Counted from the first letter of the stretch, positions 1-7,254 are shown. The stretch is 39,939 nt of DNA from JBGCDD01 sp045105075 (GCA_045105075.1 JBGCDD010000254.1:1-39939), one strand, 5' to 3'. Notes: generated by a model not told the origin, from the sequence alone. Translations and numbers: made by a program.

Positions 1-33
1 AAAATGATCCTGGATTGGAGTGCTGTTGCATGA
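1..33 (+). CDS. bchC: BchC C-terminus (partial; bacteriochlorophyllide a dehydrogenase)
   Basis: The window opens in an open frame that reads KMILDWSAVA and then TGA at 31-33. This resembles the C-terminal end of BchC, the zinc-type dehydrogenase that oxidises the C3 hydroxyethyl group in the last step to bacteriochlorophyllide a. The stop overlaps the bchX start as ATGA, and bchC normally lies directly upstream of bchX in Rhodobacterales. Only ten residues are visible, so the call rests mainly on position. Confidence 0.6.
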   Translation, partial: KMILDWSAVA

Positions 34-1034
34 CCCTTGATGTCCCAAACCTAAAAGATTTTGATCAGCGTCTTCGTGATGAGGCCAATGAAGAGGCTAC
101 GTTGGAAGTGCCGCAGGGCGAGCCGACATCCAAGACGCAGATCATCGCGATCTATGGCAAGGGTGGCATTGGCAAATCCTTCACGCTGGCGAACCTCAGT
201 CACATGATGGCAGAGCAGGGCAAGCGTGTGTTGCTGATCGGCTGTGACCCCAAATCGGACACCACAAGCCTGCTGTTTGGCGGCAAAGCCTGCCCGACGA
301 TCATTGAAACCTCGACCAAAAAGAAACTGGCTGGGGAAGAAGTGAAAATCGGAGACGTGTGTTTCAAGCGCGGCGGTGTGTTCGCGATGGAACTGGGCGG
401 ACCAGAGGTCGGTCGCGGTTGTGGCGGACGTGGCATCATCCACGGCTTTGAACTGCTGGAAAAGCTGGGTTTTCACGATTGGGACTTTGATTATGTCCTG
501 CTCGATTTCCTGGGTGACGTGGTTTGCGGTGGCTTCGGCCTGCCGATTGCCCGTGACATGGCGCAAAAGGTTATTCTGGTCGCCTCGAATGATTTGCAGT
601 CGCTTTACGTGGCCAACAATGTTTGTTCTGCGGTCGAATACTTCCGCAAGCTGGGCGGCAACGTCGGTGTTGCGGGGCTGGTTATCAACAAGGATGATGG
701 CTCCGGCGAGGCTGCGGCCTTTGCCGAAGCGGTTGATATTCCGATCCTGGCGTCGATCCCGCAGAATGATGATTTGCGCAAGAAATCAGCCAACTATCAG
801 ATTGTTGGTACGGCCGAATCCGAATGGGGCGCCTTGTTTGCGGCACTGGGCGACAATGTCGCCGTGGCGCCACCCGTGCGGCCCGCGCCGTTGGATCAGG
901 ACGCATTGTTGAACCTGTTTGATGCTTCGGAAACCGGCGGCGACGTGGTTCTAGAGCCCGCAACCGATATGGATATGCGCGGCAAGAACGCGGCCCCGAC
1001 TGAGTCGCTGGAAGTGATTTACGACGATGCCTGA
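30..1034 (+). CDS. bchX: Chlorophyllide a reductase iron protein BchX
   Basis: BchX is the ATP-dependent electron donor (nitrogenase Fe-protein-like homodimer) of chlorophyllide a oxidoreductase; it passes electrons to BchYZ, which reduces ring B. The 334-residue product has the P-loop YGKGGIGKS at about residues 43-51, and the two cysteine segments that hold the bridging 4Fe-4S cluster (GGPEVGRGCGG and FLGDVVCGG). The ATG at 30 is chosen because it overlaps the bchC stop and avoids an unlikely MECCC extension from an ATG at 15. The sequence SFTLAN after the P-loop separates it from BchL in this window, which has STTSSN. It overlaps bchY by 8 bases, suggesting coupled translation. Confidence 0.96.
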   Translation: MTLDVPNLKDFDQRLRDEANEEATLEVPQGEPTSKTQIIAIYGKGGIGKSFTLANLSHMMAEQGKRVLLIGCDPKSDTTSLLFGGKACPTIIETSTKKKLAGEEVKIGDVCFKRGGVFAMELGGPEVGRGCGGRGIIHGFELLEKLGFHDWDFDYVLLDFLGDVVCGGFGLPIARDMAQKVILVASNDLQSLYVANNVCSAVEYFRKLGGNVGVAGLVINKDDGSGEAAAFAEAVDIPILASIPQNDDLRKKSANYQIVGTAESEWGALFAALGDNVAVAPPVRPAPLDQDALLNLFDASETGGDVVLEPATDMDMRGKNAAPTESLEVIYDDA

Positions 1035-2598
1035 TCGCGAGGGATTTGAAGTCGGTTACGACGCCTCGGGTGAGGTGCAGGTGATCGAAGGTGAGCCCCG
1101 CGTCGACACCGGGCCTGATGCGCCCGAAACGCTGGGCTGTCATTCTGGTTCGGAAATGGCCGATGCCGCGCGGATGGCTGGTAAGTCCGAAATTCTGGAT
1201 CAATACGCCAAGGACTATCCGCAAGGACCGCATGACAAACCCCAATCCATGTGCCCGGCTTTTGGGTCGCTGCGTGTTGGGTTGCGGATGCGCCGGGTGG
1301 CCACTGTGCTCAGTGGATCGGCGTGCTGTGTCTATGGCCTGACCTTCGTGTCGCATTTTTACGGTGCGCGCCGGTCGGTTGGCTATGTGCCGTTCAACTC
1401 GGAAACGCTGGTCACTGGCAAGCTGTTCGAAGACATCCGCGAATCCGTGCACGAGATGGCCGACCCGGATCGTTTTGACGCGATTGTGGTGACCAACCTT
1501 TGTGTGCCCACAGCCTCGGGCGTGCCACTGCGGCTATTGCCAGATGAGATAAACGGCGTGCGCATTGTCGGCATTGACGTGCCGGGTTTTGGCATTCCGA
1601 CCCACGCCGAGGCCAAAGACGTTCTGGCCGGAGCAATGCTGAAATACGCCCGTGATGAGATCAAAGCGGGCCCGGTTGCGGCGCCGCTGGGTGGGAAATC
1701 AGATCGACCAACTGTGTCTTTGCTGGGCGAAATGTTCCCGGCGGATCCGGTGATGATTGGTGCGCTGTTGGCCCCGATGGGTTTGGCGGCTGGTCCGGTT
1801 GTGCCATGCCGCGAGTGGCGCGAGTTGTACGCGGCGCTTGATTGTGGCGCGGTGGCAGCGATCCATCCGTTTTACACAGCGGCCGTGCGCGAATTTGAAG
1901 CTGCCGGGCGACCCGTCGTTGGGTCTGCACCAGTTGGTTATGATGGTACAGCGGCGTGGTTGGCCGAGATCGGCGCGGCATTTGGTTTGCCCGCTGACAG
2001 CGTGGCCGCCGCGCAGAATGCGCATCTCCCCGCAATCAAAGCTGCGCTGGCGGCCACGCCAATCAAAGGAACGATCACCTTGTCGGGCTATGAAGGCAGC
2101 GAATTGCTGGTGGCGCGTCTGTTGATCGAAAGCGGCGCGGATGTGCCCTATGTTGGTACGGCATGTCCCAAGACGCCGTGGTCAGCGGCTGATGCGGCCT
2201 GGTTGGAAGCCAAAGGTGTGAAGGTGAAATACCGCGCGTCGCTGGAAGATGATTGCGCCGCAATGGAGGCGATCCGCCCGGATTTGGCGATCGGCACAAC
2301 CCCGGTTGTGCAACATGGCAAAGAACTGGGCATCCCGTCGCTTTACTTCACCAACCTTATTTCTGCGCGTCCTTTGATGGGTGTTGCCGGCGCCGGGTCA
2401 TTGGCCGAAGTGATCAATGCTGCAATTGGCAACAAGGATCGCATGGCCTCGATGAAAGCGTTCTTCGAGGGCGTTGGTCATCAAGATACCGCTGGTGTCT
2501 GGGAAGGGGCTCCGAACCTGCAGCCGCAATTCCGGGCTTTGAACCAGAAGAAGTTGGACAAACAAGCGCGCGCCGCCAAGGCCGCGGAGATGATTTGA
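1027..2598 (+). CDS. bchY: Chlorophyllide a reductase subunit BchY
   Basis: BchY forms the catalytic heterotetramer of chlorophyllide a oxidoreductase with BchZ; it is related to nitrogenase NifD and reduces the C7=C8 bond of chlorophyllide a. The 523-residue protein carries cysteines in the settings expected for a shared iron-sulfur cluster: QSMCPAFGSLRVG, GSACCVYG and VTNLCVPTASG. The ATG at 1027 lies inside the end of bchX. The C-terminus is rich in Lys and Ala (KKLDKQARAAKAAEMI). In many relatives bchZ follows almost at once; here 157 bases that include a repeat copy separate the two. Confidence 0.95.
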   Translation: MPDREGFEVGYDASGEVQVIEGEPRVDTGPDAPETLGCHSGSEMADAARMAGKSEILDQYAKDYPQGPHDKPQSMCPAFGSLRVGLRMRRVATVLSGSACCVYGLTFVSHFYGARRSVGYVPFNSETLVTGKLFEDIRESVHEMADPDRFDAIVVTNLCVPTASGVPLRLLPDEINGVRIVGIDVPGFGIPTHAEAKDVLAGAMLKYARDEIKAGPVAAPLGGKSDRPTVSLLGEMFPADPVMIGALLAPMGLAAGPVVPCREWRELYAALDCGAVAAIHPFYTAAVREFEAAGRPVVGSAPVGYDGTAAWLAEIGAAFGLPADSVAAAQNAHLPAIKAALAATPIKGTITLSGYEGSELLVARLLIESGADVPYVGTACPKTPWSAADAAWLEAKGVKVKYRASLEDDCAAMEAIRPDLAIGTTPVVQHGKELGIPSLYFTNLISARPLMGVAGAGSLAEVINAAIGNKDRMASMKAFFEGVGHQDTAGVWEGAPNLQPQFRALNQKKLDKQARAAKAAEMI

Positions 2599-2762
2599 TG
2601 TCCAAGCATTCAGATATTTTCGGCACCATTGCGGGACAGCGGCTTTGTCTGCCTGCTGGCAGACGCTCAGGGGTTTTCAGGGCTTGCGCGCTGGGGGCTG
2701 CCTGCCCCCAGACCCCCGGGGATATTTCCGGCAAGAGGAAAAGCGGGGCCTTTCCATGTTGA
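2598..2762 (+). other. bchY-bchZ spacer with a 54-codon open frame
   Basis: The 157 bases between bchY and bchZ hold an open frame whose ATG overlaps the bchY stop (TGATG) and whose TGA at 2760-2762 lies just past the bchZ ATG at 2756. Its product would begin MSKHSDIFGTIAG and end SGAFPC. The second half simply translates a dispersed repeat, so a functional protein is unlikely. Ribosomes finishing bchY could reinitiate here and be delivered to bchZ; this is inference. A perfect hairpin (GTCTGCC, 4-base loop, GGCAGAC) lies at 2647-2664. Confidence 0.35.
2691..2743 (+). repeat. Dispersed palindromic repeat, copy 1 (bchY-bchZ)
   Basis: An 8-bp stem (CTGGGGGC at 2691-2698, GCCCCCAG at 2704-2711) is followed by the core CCCCCGGGGATATTTCCGG and the tail CAAGAGGAAAAGC. 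The same stem-core-tail layout recurs at 18960-19018 and 34894-34957, and in reverse at 17554-17603. The tail carries AAGAGGA, the only good Shine-Dalgarno-like sequence upstream of bchZ, although it ends 18 bases before the ATG. Confidence 0.85.
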
Positions 2763-4234
2763 TCCAGGATCATGATCGGGCGGGTGGCTATTGGGGCGCC
2801 GTCTATGCGTTTTGCGCCGTCAAGGGCCTGCAATGTGTGATTGACGGGCCTGTGGGGTGTGAAAACCTGCCGGTGACGTCCGTGTTGCATTATACCGACG
2901 CGCTGCCGCCCCATGAGTTGCCGTTTGTAGTGACGGGTATGGGCGAAGAAGAGCTGGGCCGCGACGGCACCGAGGGCGCGATGAAACGGGCCTGGGGGAC
3001 GCTGGATCCTGCGCTGCCGGCGGTGGTTGTGACCGGCTCGATTGCCGAGATGATCGGTGGTGGCGTCACGCCGATGGGCACCAACATTCAGCGGTTTTTG
3101 CCGCGCACGATTGACGAAGATCAATGGGAAGCCGCCGACCGCGCGATGACCTGGATCTTTACTGAATTTGGCATGACCAAGGGGCGGATGCCGCGTGAGG
3201 CCAAGCGCGACGAAGGTGCCGCGCCACGGGTGAACATTCTGGGTCCGATGTATGGCACGTTCAACATGCCCTCGGATTTGGCCGAAATTCGGCGTTTGGT
3301 TGAGGGTATTGGCGCCGAGGTGAACATGGTGATGCCGCTGGGCGCCCATGTCGGCGAGATGCGCAATCTGGTCAATGCGGATGTGAACGTCTGCATGTAC
3401 CGCGAGGTTGGCCGGGGTCTGTGCGAGGTGCTGGGCAAGCCGTTTTTGCAGGCACCCATCGGGATTGATTCAACCACCAAGTTCCTGCGTATGCTGGGCG
3501 AGATGCTGGATCTGGATCCTGAACCGTTCATTGAGCAGGAAAAGCATTCGACCATCAAGCCGGTCTGGGACTTGTGGCGCTCGGTCACGCAGGATTTCTT
3601 TGCCACCGCCAGTTTTGGCATTGTTGCCAACGAAACCTATGCGCGCGGCATTCGCAAATACCTTGAGGATGATCTGGGGCTGCCGTGTGCTTTTGCGGTT
3701 GCGCGTACCGCCGGGGCCAAGACCAACAATGATCAAGTGCGTGCCATGATTGGGCAAAAGCGCCCGCTGGTTCTGATGGGTTCGATCAATGAAAAGATGT
3801 ATCTGGCTGAGCTGAAATCGGGCCATGGGCCTGCGCCGAATTTCATTCCGGCCAGTTTCCCGGGTGCTGCGATCCGGCGGGCCACGGGCACGCCGTTCAT
3901 GGGCTATGCCGGCGCGACCTATTTGCTGCAGGAAGTGTGCAACGGGCTGTTTGATGCGCTGTTCCATATCCTGCCGTTGGGCACCGAAATGGATGCCGCC
4001 GAGGCAACGCCAACCAACTTGCGCCGTGATTTCCCCTGGGATGACGATGCGCAGAAACTGCTGGACGATATTGTGGCCACCCACCCGATCCTGACCCGGA
4101 TCTCGGCGGCCAAAACGCTGCGTGATGCGGCAGAAAAAGCAGCTCTTGAAGCCGGAAGCGAGCGCGTTGTGCGCGAGACGGTTCAGGCGCTGTCACCAGA
4201 GACGACCAAAGTGACATTGGGAGGAAAAAAATGA
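2756..4234 (+). CDS. bchZ: Chlorophyllide a reductase subunit BchZ
   Basis: BchZ is the second catalytic subunit of chlorophyllide a oxidoreductase, related to NifK. The product of 492 residues begins MLIQDHDRAGGYWGAVYAF, the usual family start; a longer frame from 2645 would only add translated repeat. The cluster cysteine lies in DGPVGCENLPVTS near residue 33. Further family stretches are VVVTGSIAEMIGGGVTP, MYGTFNMPSDLAEIRRL and FPGAAIRRATGTPFMGYAGA. The last 60 residues (DDAQKLLDDIVATHPILTRISAAKTLR onward) match the PCP-red type C-terminal helix bundle. Its stop overlaps the pufQ start (ATGA at 4231-4234), linking pigment synthesis and puf genes in one superoperon. Confidence 0.95.
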   Translation: MLIQDHDRAGGYWGAVYAFCAVKGLQCVIDGPVGCENLPVTSVLHYTDALPPHELPFVVTGMGEEELGRDGTEGAMKRAWGTLDPALPAVVVTGSIAEMIGGGVTPMGTNIQRFLPRTIDEDQWEAADRAMTWIFTEFGMTKGRMPREAKRDEGAAPRVNILGPMYGTFNMPSDLAEIRRLVEGIGAEVNMVMPLGAHVGEMRNLVNADVNVCMYREVGRGLCEVLGKPFLQAPIGIDSTTKFLRMLGEMLDLDPEPFIEQEKHSTIKPVWDLWRSVTQDFFATASFGIVANETYARGIRKYLEDDLGLPCAFAVARTAGAKTNNDQVRAMIGQKRPLVLMGSINEKMYLAELKSGHGPAPNFIPASFPGAAIRRATGTPFMGYAGATYLLQEVCNGLFDALFHILPLGTEMDAAEATPTNLRRDFPWDDDAQKLLDDIVATHPILTRISAAKTLRDAAEKAALEAGSERVVRETVQALSPETTKVTLGGKK

Positions 4235-4458
4235 CCGATTTCACAACAGACGCAACCTTCAAGCCCACCAAGCGGACTGGTCCGCGCAAGGGTGAATATC
4301 GCGTCTATTTCGCCCTCATCTTCCTTGTGGCTTTGGCCCCAGCCTTTCTGGTCTGGGCGCTGTCTAGCTTGGGTTTGATGGACAAAAAAGAACACGGACC
4401 CATCAAGTCGGCCTGGTCTCATGCCAGTACGATCACGCCCAAAATCTTTTGGGTGTAG
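4231..4458 (+). CDS. pufQ: PufQ, puf operon pigment/assembly protein
   Basis: PufQ is a small membrane protein that in Rhodobacter is needed for normal bacteriochlorophyll production and complex assembly; its exact activity is unsettled. The 75-residue product has a basic N-terminus (KPTKRTGPRKGEYR), one membrane span at about residues 26-48 (VYFALIFLVALAPAFLVWALSSLG) and a short tail ending ITPKIFWV. It starts inside the bchZ stop and precedes pufB by 120 bases, the expected position. The SD GGAGG ends 7 bases before the ATG. Confidence 0.93.
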   Translation: MTDFTTDATFKPTKRTGPRKGEYRVYFALIFLVALAPAFLVWALSSLGLMDKKEHGPIKSAWSHASTITPKIFWV

Positions 4459-4505
4459 CGGGTCTGCACGATATCCCTCTTTCCAATTGGAGAGGTGGAT
4501 TGAGG

Positions 4506-4522
4506 CAGGGGATAAGCCCCTG
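4506..4522 (+). other. Hairpin in the pufQ-pufB leader
   Basis: CAGGGG (4506-4511) pairs with CCCCTG (4517-4522) around a 5-base loop. It sits in the 120-base pufQ-pufB spacer with no U-run after it, so it is more likely an mRNA stability or processing element for the pufBA message than a terminator. An imperfect pairing CTCTTTCC/GGAGAG lies just upstream near 4478-4495. Confidence 0.45.
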
Positions 4523-4578
4523 TCTTAACCCCGTCACGGAATTCCCCGGGCGGCAGTTATTTTTTCCGGAGGAAAAAC

Positions 4579-4734
4579 ATGGCTGATAAGACTGACCTGT
4601 CCTTCACAGGTCTCACTGACGAGCAAGCCCAGGAGCTGCACGCAGTTTATATGAGCGGCTTCGGCCTTTTCGCATGTGTCGCGGTCGTTGCTCATATTCT
4701 GACGTACATCAAGCTTCCTTGGTTCGCTTGGTAA
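4579..4734 (+). CDS. pufB: Light-harvesting 1 beta subunit PufB
   Basis: This is the LH1 beta polypeptide, which with PufA binds two bacteriochlorophylls and carotenoid in the ring around the reaction centre. The 51-residue product (MADKTDLSFTGLTDEQAQEL...) has one membrane span. Its two conserved histidines, H21 near the interface and H39 as the Mg ligand, are 18 residues apart as in the family, and it ends with the aromatic motif YIKLPWFAW. A strong SD (CCGGAGG) lies 8 bases before the ATG, consistent with high expression. It was too short for the ORF search and was read by hand. Confidence 0.97.
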   Translation: MADKTDLSFTGLTDEQAQELHAVYMSGFGLFACVAVVAHILTYIKLPWFAW

Positions 4735-4749
4735 AGGGAGATCCTGACG

Positions 4750-4914
4750 ATGGCACAGTTCTATAAAATCTGGATGATCTTTGACCCGCGTCGTGTGTTC
4801 GTGGCCCAGGGCGTCTTTCTGTTTTTGCTGGCGGCGATGATTCACCTCGTCCTGTTGAGCAACCCAGAGACAAACTGGTTCGAGCGCGCCTTTGCGGCCG
4901 AGGACTCCGAATAA
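4750..4914 (+). CDS. pufA: Light-harvesting 1 alpha subunit PufA
   Basis: This is the LH1 alpha polypeptide, partner of PufB. The 54-residue product starts MAQFYKIWMIFDPRRVFVAQ, the characteristic interface sequence, followed by a membrane span with the bacteriochlorophyll ligand H32 (LLAAMIHLVLLS), the NWFE motif and an acidic tail AAEDSE. The SD AGGGAG lies 15 bases downstream of the pufB frame end region and just before the ATG. A stable hairpin follows in the spacer to pufL, which in Rhodobacter keeps the pufBA message more abundant than pufLM. Confidence 0.97.
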   Translation: MAQFYKIWMIFDPRRVFVAQGVFLFLLAAMIHLVLLSNPETNWFERAFAAEDSE

Positions 4915-4943
4915 CCGGATCAGCCCGGTTAAAAAACATCGCC

Positions 4944-4975
4944 ACGGGCGGATGGCTTTCACAGCATCCGCCCGT
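4944..4975 (+). other. pufA-pufL intercistronic mRNA-stabilising hairpin
   Basis: ACGGGCGGATG (4944-4954) pairs perfectly with CATCCGCCCGT (4965-4975), an 11-bp stem with a 10-base loop. A smaller AACCGG/CCGGTT stem (4913-4930) overlaps the pufA stop. In Rhodobacter capsulatus, hairpins at exactly this place block 3'-5' decay and give an excess of LH1 over reaction-centre message. The structure here is seen; the role is inferred from position. Confidence 0.8.
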
Positions 4976-5046
4976 CGCATCCACACCGCGTTTTTCGACC
5001 AGCCTTTGCCGTGGACCGGCAAAGCTGTCTTGCAAGGAGTAAGAAG

Positions 5047-5877
5047 ATGGCAATGCTCACCTTCGAACGAAAATACCGTGTCCGAGGTGGGACACTGATC
5101 GGCGGCGATCTTTTCGATTTCTGGGTAGGCCCGTTTTTTGTCGGGTTCTTCGGGGTCACCACCTTCTTTTTCGCCGCACTTGGCACCATCCTGATTTTCT
5201 ACGGGGCGGCACTGGGGGACACTTGGAATCCCTGGCTGATCTCGATTGACCCACCCGCGCTTGAGGTCGGGCTCGGCTTTGCGCCGCTGGCCGAAGGCGG
5301 GCTGTGGCAGCTGATCACCATTTGTGCCACCGGCGCATTTGCCAGCTGGGCGCTGCGCGAGGTTGAAATCTGTCGCAAGCTTGGCATCGGCTATCACATC
5401 CCGTTTGCCTTCAGCATCGCGATCTTTGCCTATGTCACGCTGGTTGTGATCCGTCCGGTTCTGATGGGCGCCTGGGGGCACGGTTTTCCCTACGGCATCT
5501 TCAGCCATCTCGATTGGGTGAACAATGTGGGCTACGCCTATGGCAACTTCCACTACAACCCGGCCCACATGGTTGCGATCAGCTTCTTCTGGATCACCGC
5601 GGTCGCCTTGGCGCTGCACGGGTCGCTGGTGTTGTCCGCTGTCAACCCGGCCAAGGGCGAAGAGATCCGGTCGCCGGATCATGAAGACACCTATTTCCGT
5701 GATCTGATCGGCTATTCGATCGGGCCGCTTGGTATCCACCGTCTGGGACTTTTCCTGGCGCTCAGCGCTGGCTTCTGGAGCGCGGTTTGCATCGTGATCT
5801 CGGGCACAGTCTGGTTCGACGAATGGATCGCCTGGTGGGATTGGTACGCAGAATTGCCCTGGTGGGCGGACCTTTAA
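5047..5877 (+). CDS. pufL: Reaction centre L subunit PufL
   Basis: PufL is one of two core subunits of the type II photosynthetic reaction centre and, with PufM, binds the special pair, accessory bacteriochlorophylls, bacteriopheophytins and quinones. The 276-residue product begins MAMLTFERKYRVRGGTLIGGDLFDFWVGPFFVGFFG, typical of the family; the ATG at 5047 is preceded by AAGGAG at 5034-5039. Five membrane spans are visible. GNFHYNPAHMVAISFF and the segment ALHGSLVLSAVNPAKGEEIRSPDHEDTYFRDLIGYSIG contain the histidines of the pigment and iron sites. It ends in a Trp-rich tail. pufM follows after 13 bases. Confidence 0.97.
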   Translation: MAMLTFERKYRVRGGTLIGGDLFDFWVGPFFVGFFGVTTFFFAALGTILIFYGAALGDTWNPWLISIDPPALEVGLGFAPLAEGGLWQLITICATGAFASWALREVEICRKLGIGYHIPFAFSIAIFAYVTLVVIRPVLMGAWGHGFPYGIFSHLDWVNNVGYAYGNFHYNPAHMVAISFFWITAVALALHGSLVLSAVNPAKGEEIRSPDHEDTYFRDLIGYSIGPLGIHRLGLFLALSAGFWSAVCIVISGTVWFDEWIAWWDWYAELPWWADL

Positions 5878-5890
5878 GGAGACATGAGAA

Positions 5891-6817
5891 ATGGCTGAAT
5901 ATCAGAACATTTTCACTCAGGTTCAGGTTCAGGGCCCCGCCGAAATGGGGGTCGCATCCACACCGGATACTGAACGTGAACGCACCAAGAATGCGTGGTT
6001 TTCAACCCTCGCTGGTATCTTTGGCAACGCCCAGATCGGGCCAGTTCACTTCGGCTCGCTTGGCCTGCTGTCGGTGATCGGTTTCGCGGCCTGGTTTTTC
6101 ATCATCGGGATGAACTTCTGGGCGCAGGCAGATTACTCGCCGGGCATCTTCGCGCGCGATCTGTTTTGGTTCTCGCTGGAACCGCCTGCCTTTGAATACG
6201 GGCTGGGCTTTGCTCCGCTCGACGATGGAGGCTGGTGGTTGATTGCCAGTTTCTTCTTTGCGGTCGGATGCGGGGCCTGGTGGGTCCGCACATACCGGCG
6301 CGCCGAAGAACTGGGCATGGGCAAACATGTGGCTTGGGCGTTCCTGTCGCTGCTGTGGCTGATCTTTGTGCTGAACTTCTTCCGTCCGATCCTGATGGGG
6401 TCGTGGTCAGAAGGGGTCCCGTACGGCATCTTCTCGCATCTGGACTGGACCAACCTGTTTTCGATCACCTGGGGCAACCTGTTCTACAACCCGTTCCACG
6501 CGCTTTCGATTGCCTTCCTTTATGGCTCGGCCCTGCTGTTTGCGATGCACGGTGCGACCATTCTGGCGGTCAGCCGTTTTGGCGGCGAACGTGAAATCGA
6601 ACAGATCGTCGACCGCGGCACCGCTTCGGAACGTGCGGCCCTGTTCTGGCGCTGGACCATGGGCTTTAACGCCACCATGGAAGGCATTCACCGCTGGGCC
6701 TGGTGGTTCGCCGTGCTGACGCCGCTGTGTGGCGGCATCGGTATCCTGCTGACGGGCACAGTTGTCGAAAACTGGTACGTCTGGGCGCAGGACCACGGCT
6801 ATGCACCGCTGGATTAA
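5891..6817 (+). CDS. pufM: Reaction centre M subunit PufM
   Basis: PufM is the second core subunit of the type II reaction centre. The 308-residue product starts MAEYQNIFTQVQVQGPAEMG and has five membrane spans. Diagnostic stretches are GNLFYNPFHALSIAFLYGSALLFAMHGATILAVSRFGGEREIEQIVDRGTA (split here for reading: YNPFHALSIAF, LFAMHGATILAV, GGEREIEQI) and ATMEGIHRWAWWFAVLTPL, which hold histidine ligands to bacteriochlorophyll and the non-haem iron. The length, about that of Rhodobacter M, shows no C-terminal extension of the kind linked to a bound cytochrome. The SD AAGGAG precedes the ATG. Confidence 0.97.
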   Translation: MAEYQNIFTQVQVQGPAEMGVASTPDTERERTKNAWFSTLAGIFGNAQIGPVHFGSLGLLSVIGFAAWFFIIGMNFWAQADYSPGIFARDLFWFSLEPPAFEYGLGFAPLDDGGWWLIASFFFAVGCGAWWVRTYRRAEELGMGKHVAWAFLSLLWLIFVLNFFRPILMGSWSEGVPYGIFSHLDWTNLFSITWGNLFYNPFHALSIAFLYGSALLFAMHGATILAVSRFGGEREIEQIVDRGTASERAALFWRWTMGFNATMEGIHRWAWWFAVLTPLCGGIGILLTGTVVENWYVWAQDHGYAPLD

Positions 6818-6828
6818 GGAGCACTGAT

Positions 6829-7071
6829 ATGGCGAACCATGATTACCTAAGAACCACGCGCGACAACGGAACGATGCAACTGCGCATGGATGTTCTGGCC
6901 CTGATGATCCGAGGCGGGGGCTATGGCGCGGCGTTCTTTGTCGGCCTGTTTGTGGTCGGTTACATCATCGTGGCGGTCAGCAACGCGTTGCCCGCAGATT
7001 CAAAGGAAGCAGACGATCCGACGCCTGTCAGCTTCCTGATGATCGAGGACCCTGAAAACAGGTCCACGTAA
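6829..7071 (+). CDS. pufX: PufX-like core-complex protein
   Basis: PufX opens the LH1 ring to let quinone exchange and organises core dimers in Rhodobacter. This 80-residue product lies directly after pufM, the pufX position, with one membrane span. Its central 30 residues from M26 (MIRGGGYGAAFF... to ...SNALP) align without gaps with R. sphaeroides PufX from memory (MMKGAGWAGGVFF... to ...GRMLP), including the glycine-rich start and the Leu-Pro end. The termini diverge, as is usual for PufX. The SD AAGGAG lies 10 bases before the ATG. It cannot be pufC, which is far longer and has haem motifs. Confidence 0.85.
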   Translation: MANHDYLRTTRDNGTMQLRMDVLALMIRGGGYGAAFFVGLFVVGYIIVAVSNALPADSKEADDPTPVSFLMIEDPENRST

Positions 7072-7073
7072 TT

Positions 7074-7212
7074 GGAAGCGCAGTGCGCTGCGTTTCCTCA
7101 CCGGTTCAGGCCTTGTCTCGCACACATGGCCTGATCCTCGGAGCTTCGCGCTCCGGTTCCCTTCCTGTTGGCTACAGGAAACTGGTGCCGCGGAGGGCTT
7201 ACCCCTCCGCGG
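7074..7212 (+). other. Array of five hairpins after pufX
   Basis: Five stem-loops follow one another in the pufX-dxs spacer. (1) 7074-7097: GGAAGCGCAG with CTGCGTTTCC, one G-U pair, 4-base loop. (2) 7107-7133: CAGGCCTTGT with ACATGGCCTG, one mismatch. (3) 7139-7155: CGGAGC with GCTCCG. (4) 7162-7180: TTCCTGT with ACAGGAA. (5) 7188-7212: CCGCGGAGGG with CCCTCCGCGG, a perfect 10-bp stem with a CTTAC loop. A T6 run at 7235-7240 comes 22 bases after the last stem. The array probably protects the puf message 3' end and reduces read-through to dxs. Confidence 0.75.
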
Positions 7213-7254
7213 TGCTATTCGTTTAGCCGCTCGATTTTTTGAAAGGACCAAGGC

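Noticed and set aside
2645..2755. N-terminal extension of BchZ
   Set aside because: The added residues translate a hairpin and the dispersed repeat; BchZ proteins start at MLIQDHDRAGGYWG.
4944..4975. A rho-independent terminator after pufA
   Set aside because: The stem is strong, but no clear U-tract follows it directly and pufL must be transcribed; an mRNA-stability role fits better.
4534..5739. A 401-codon minus-strand frame over pufB, pufA and pufL
   Set aside because: Antisense to the best-supported genes of the window, without an SD or motif.
6829..7071. Reading the gene after pufM as pufC
   Set aside because: It encodes only 80 residues and has no CxxCH haem motif, whereas PufC is a tetrahaem cytochrome of over 300 residues.
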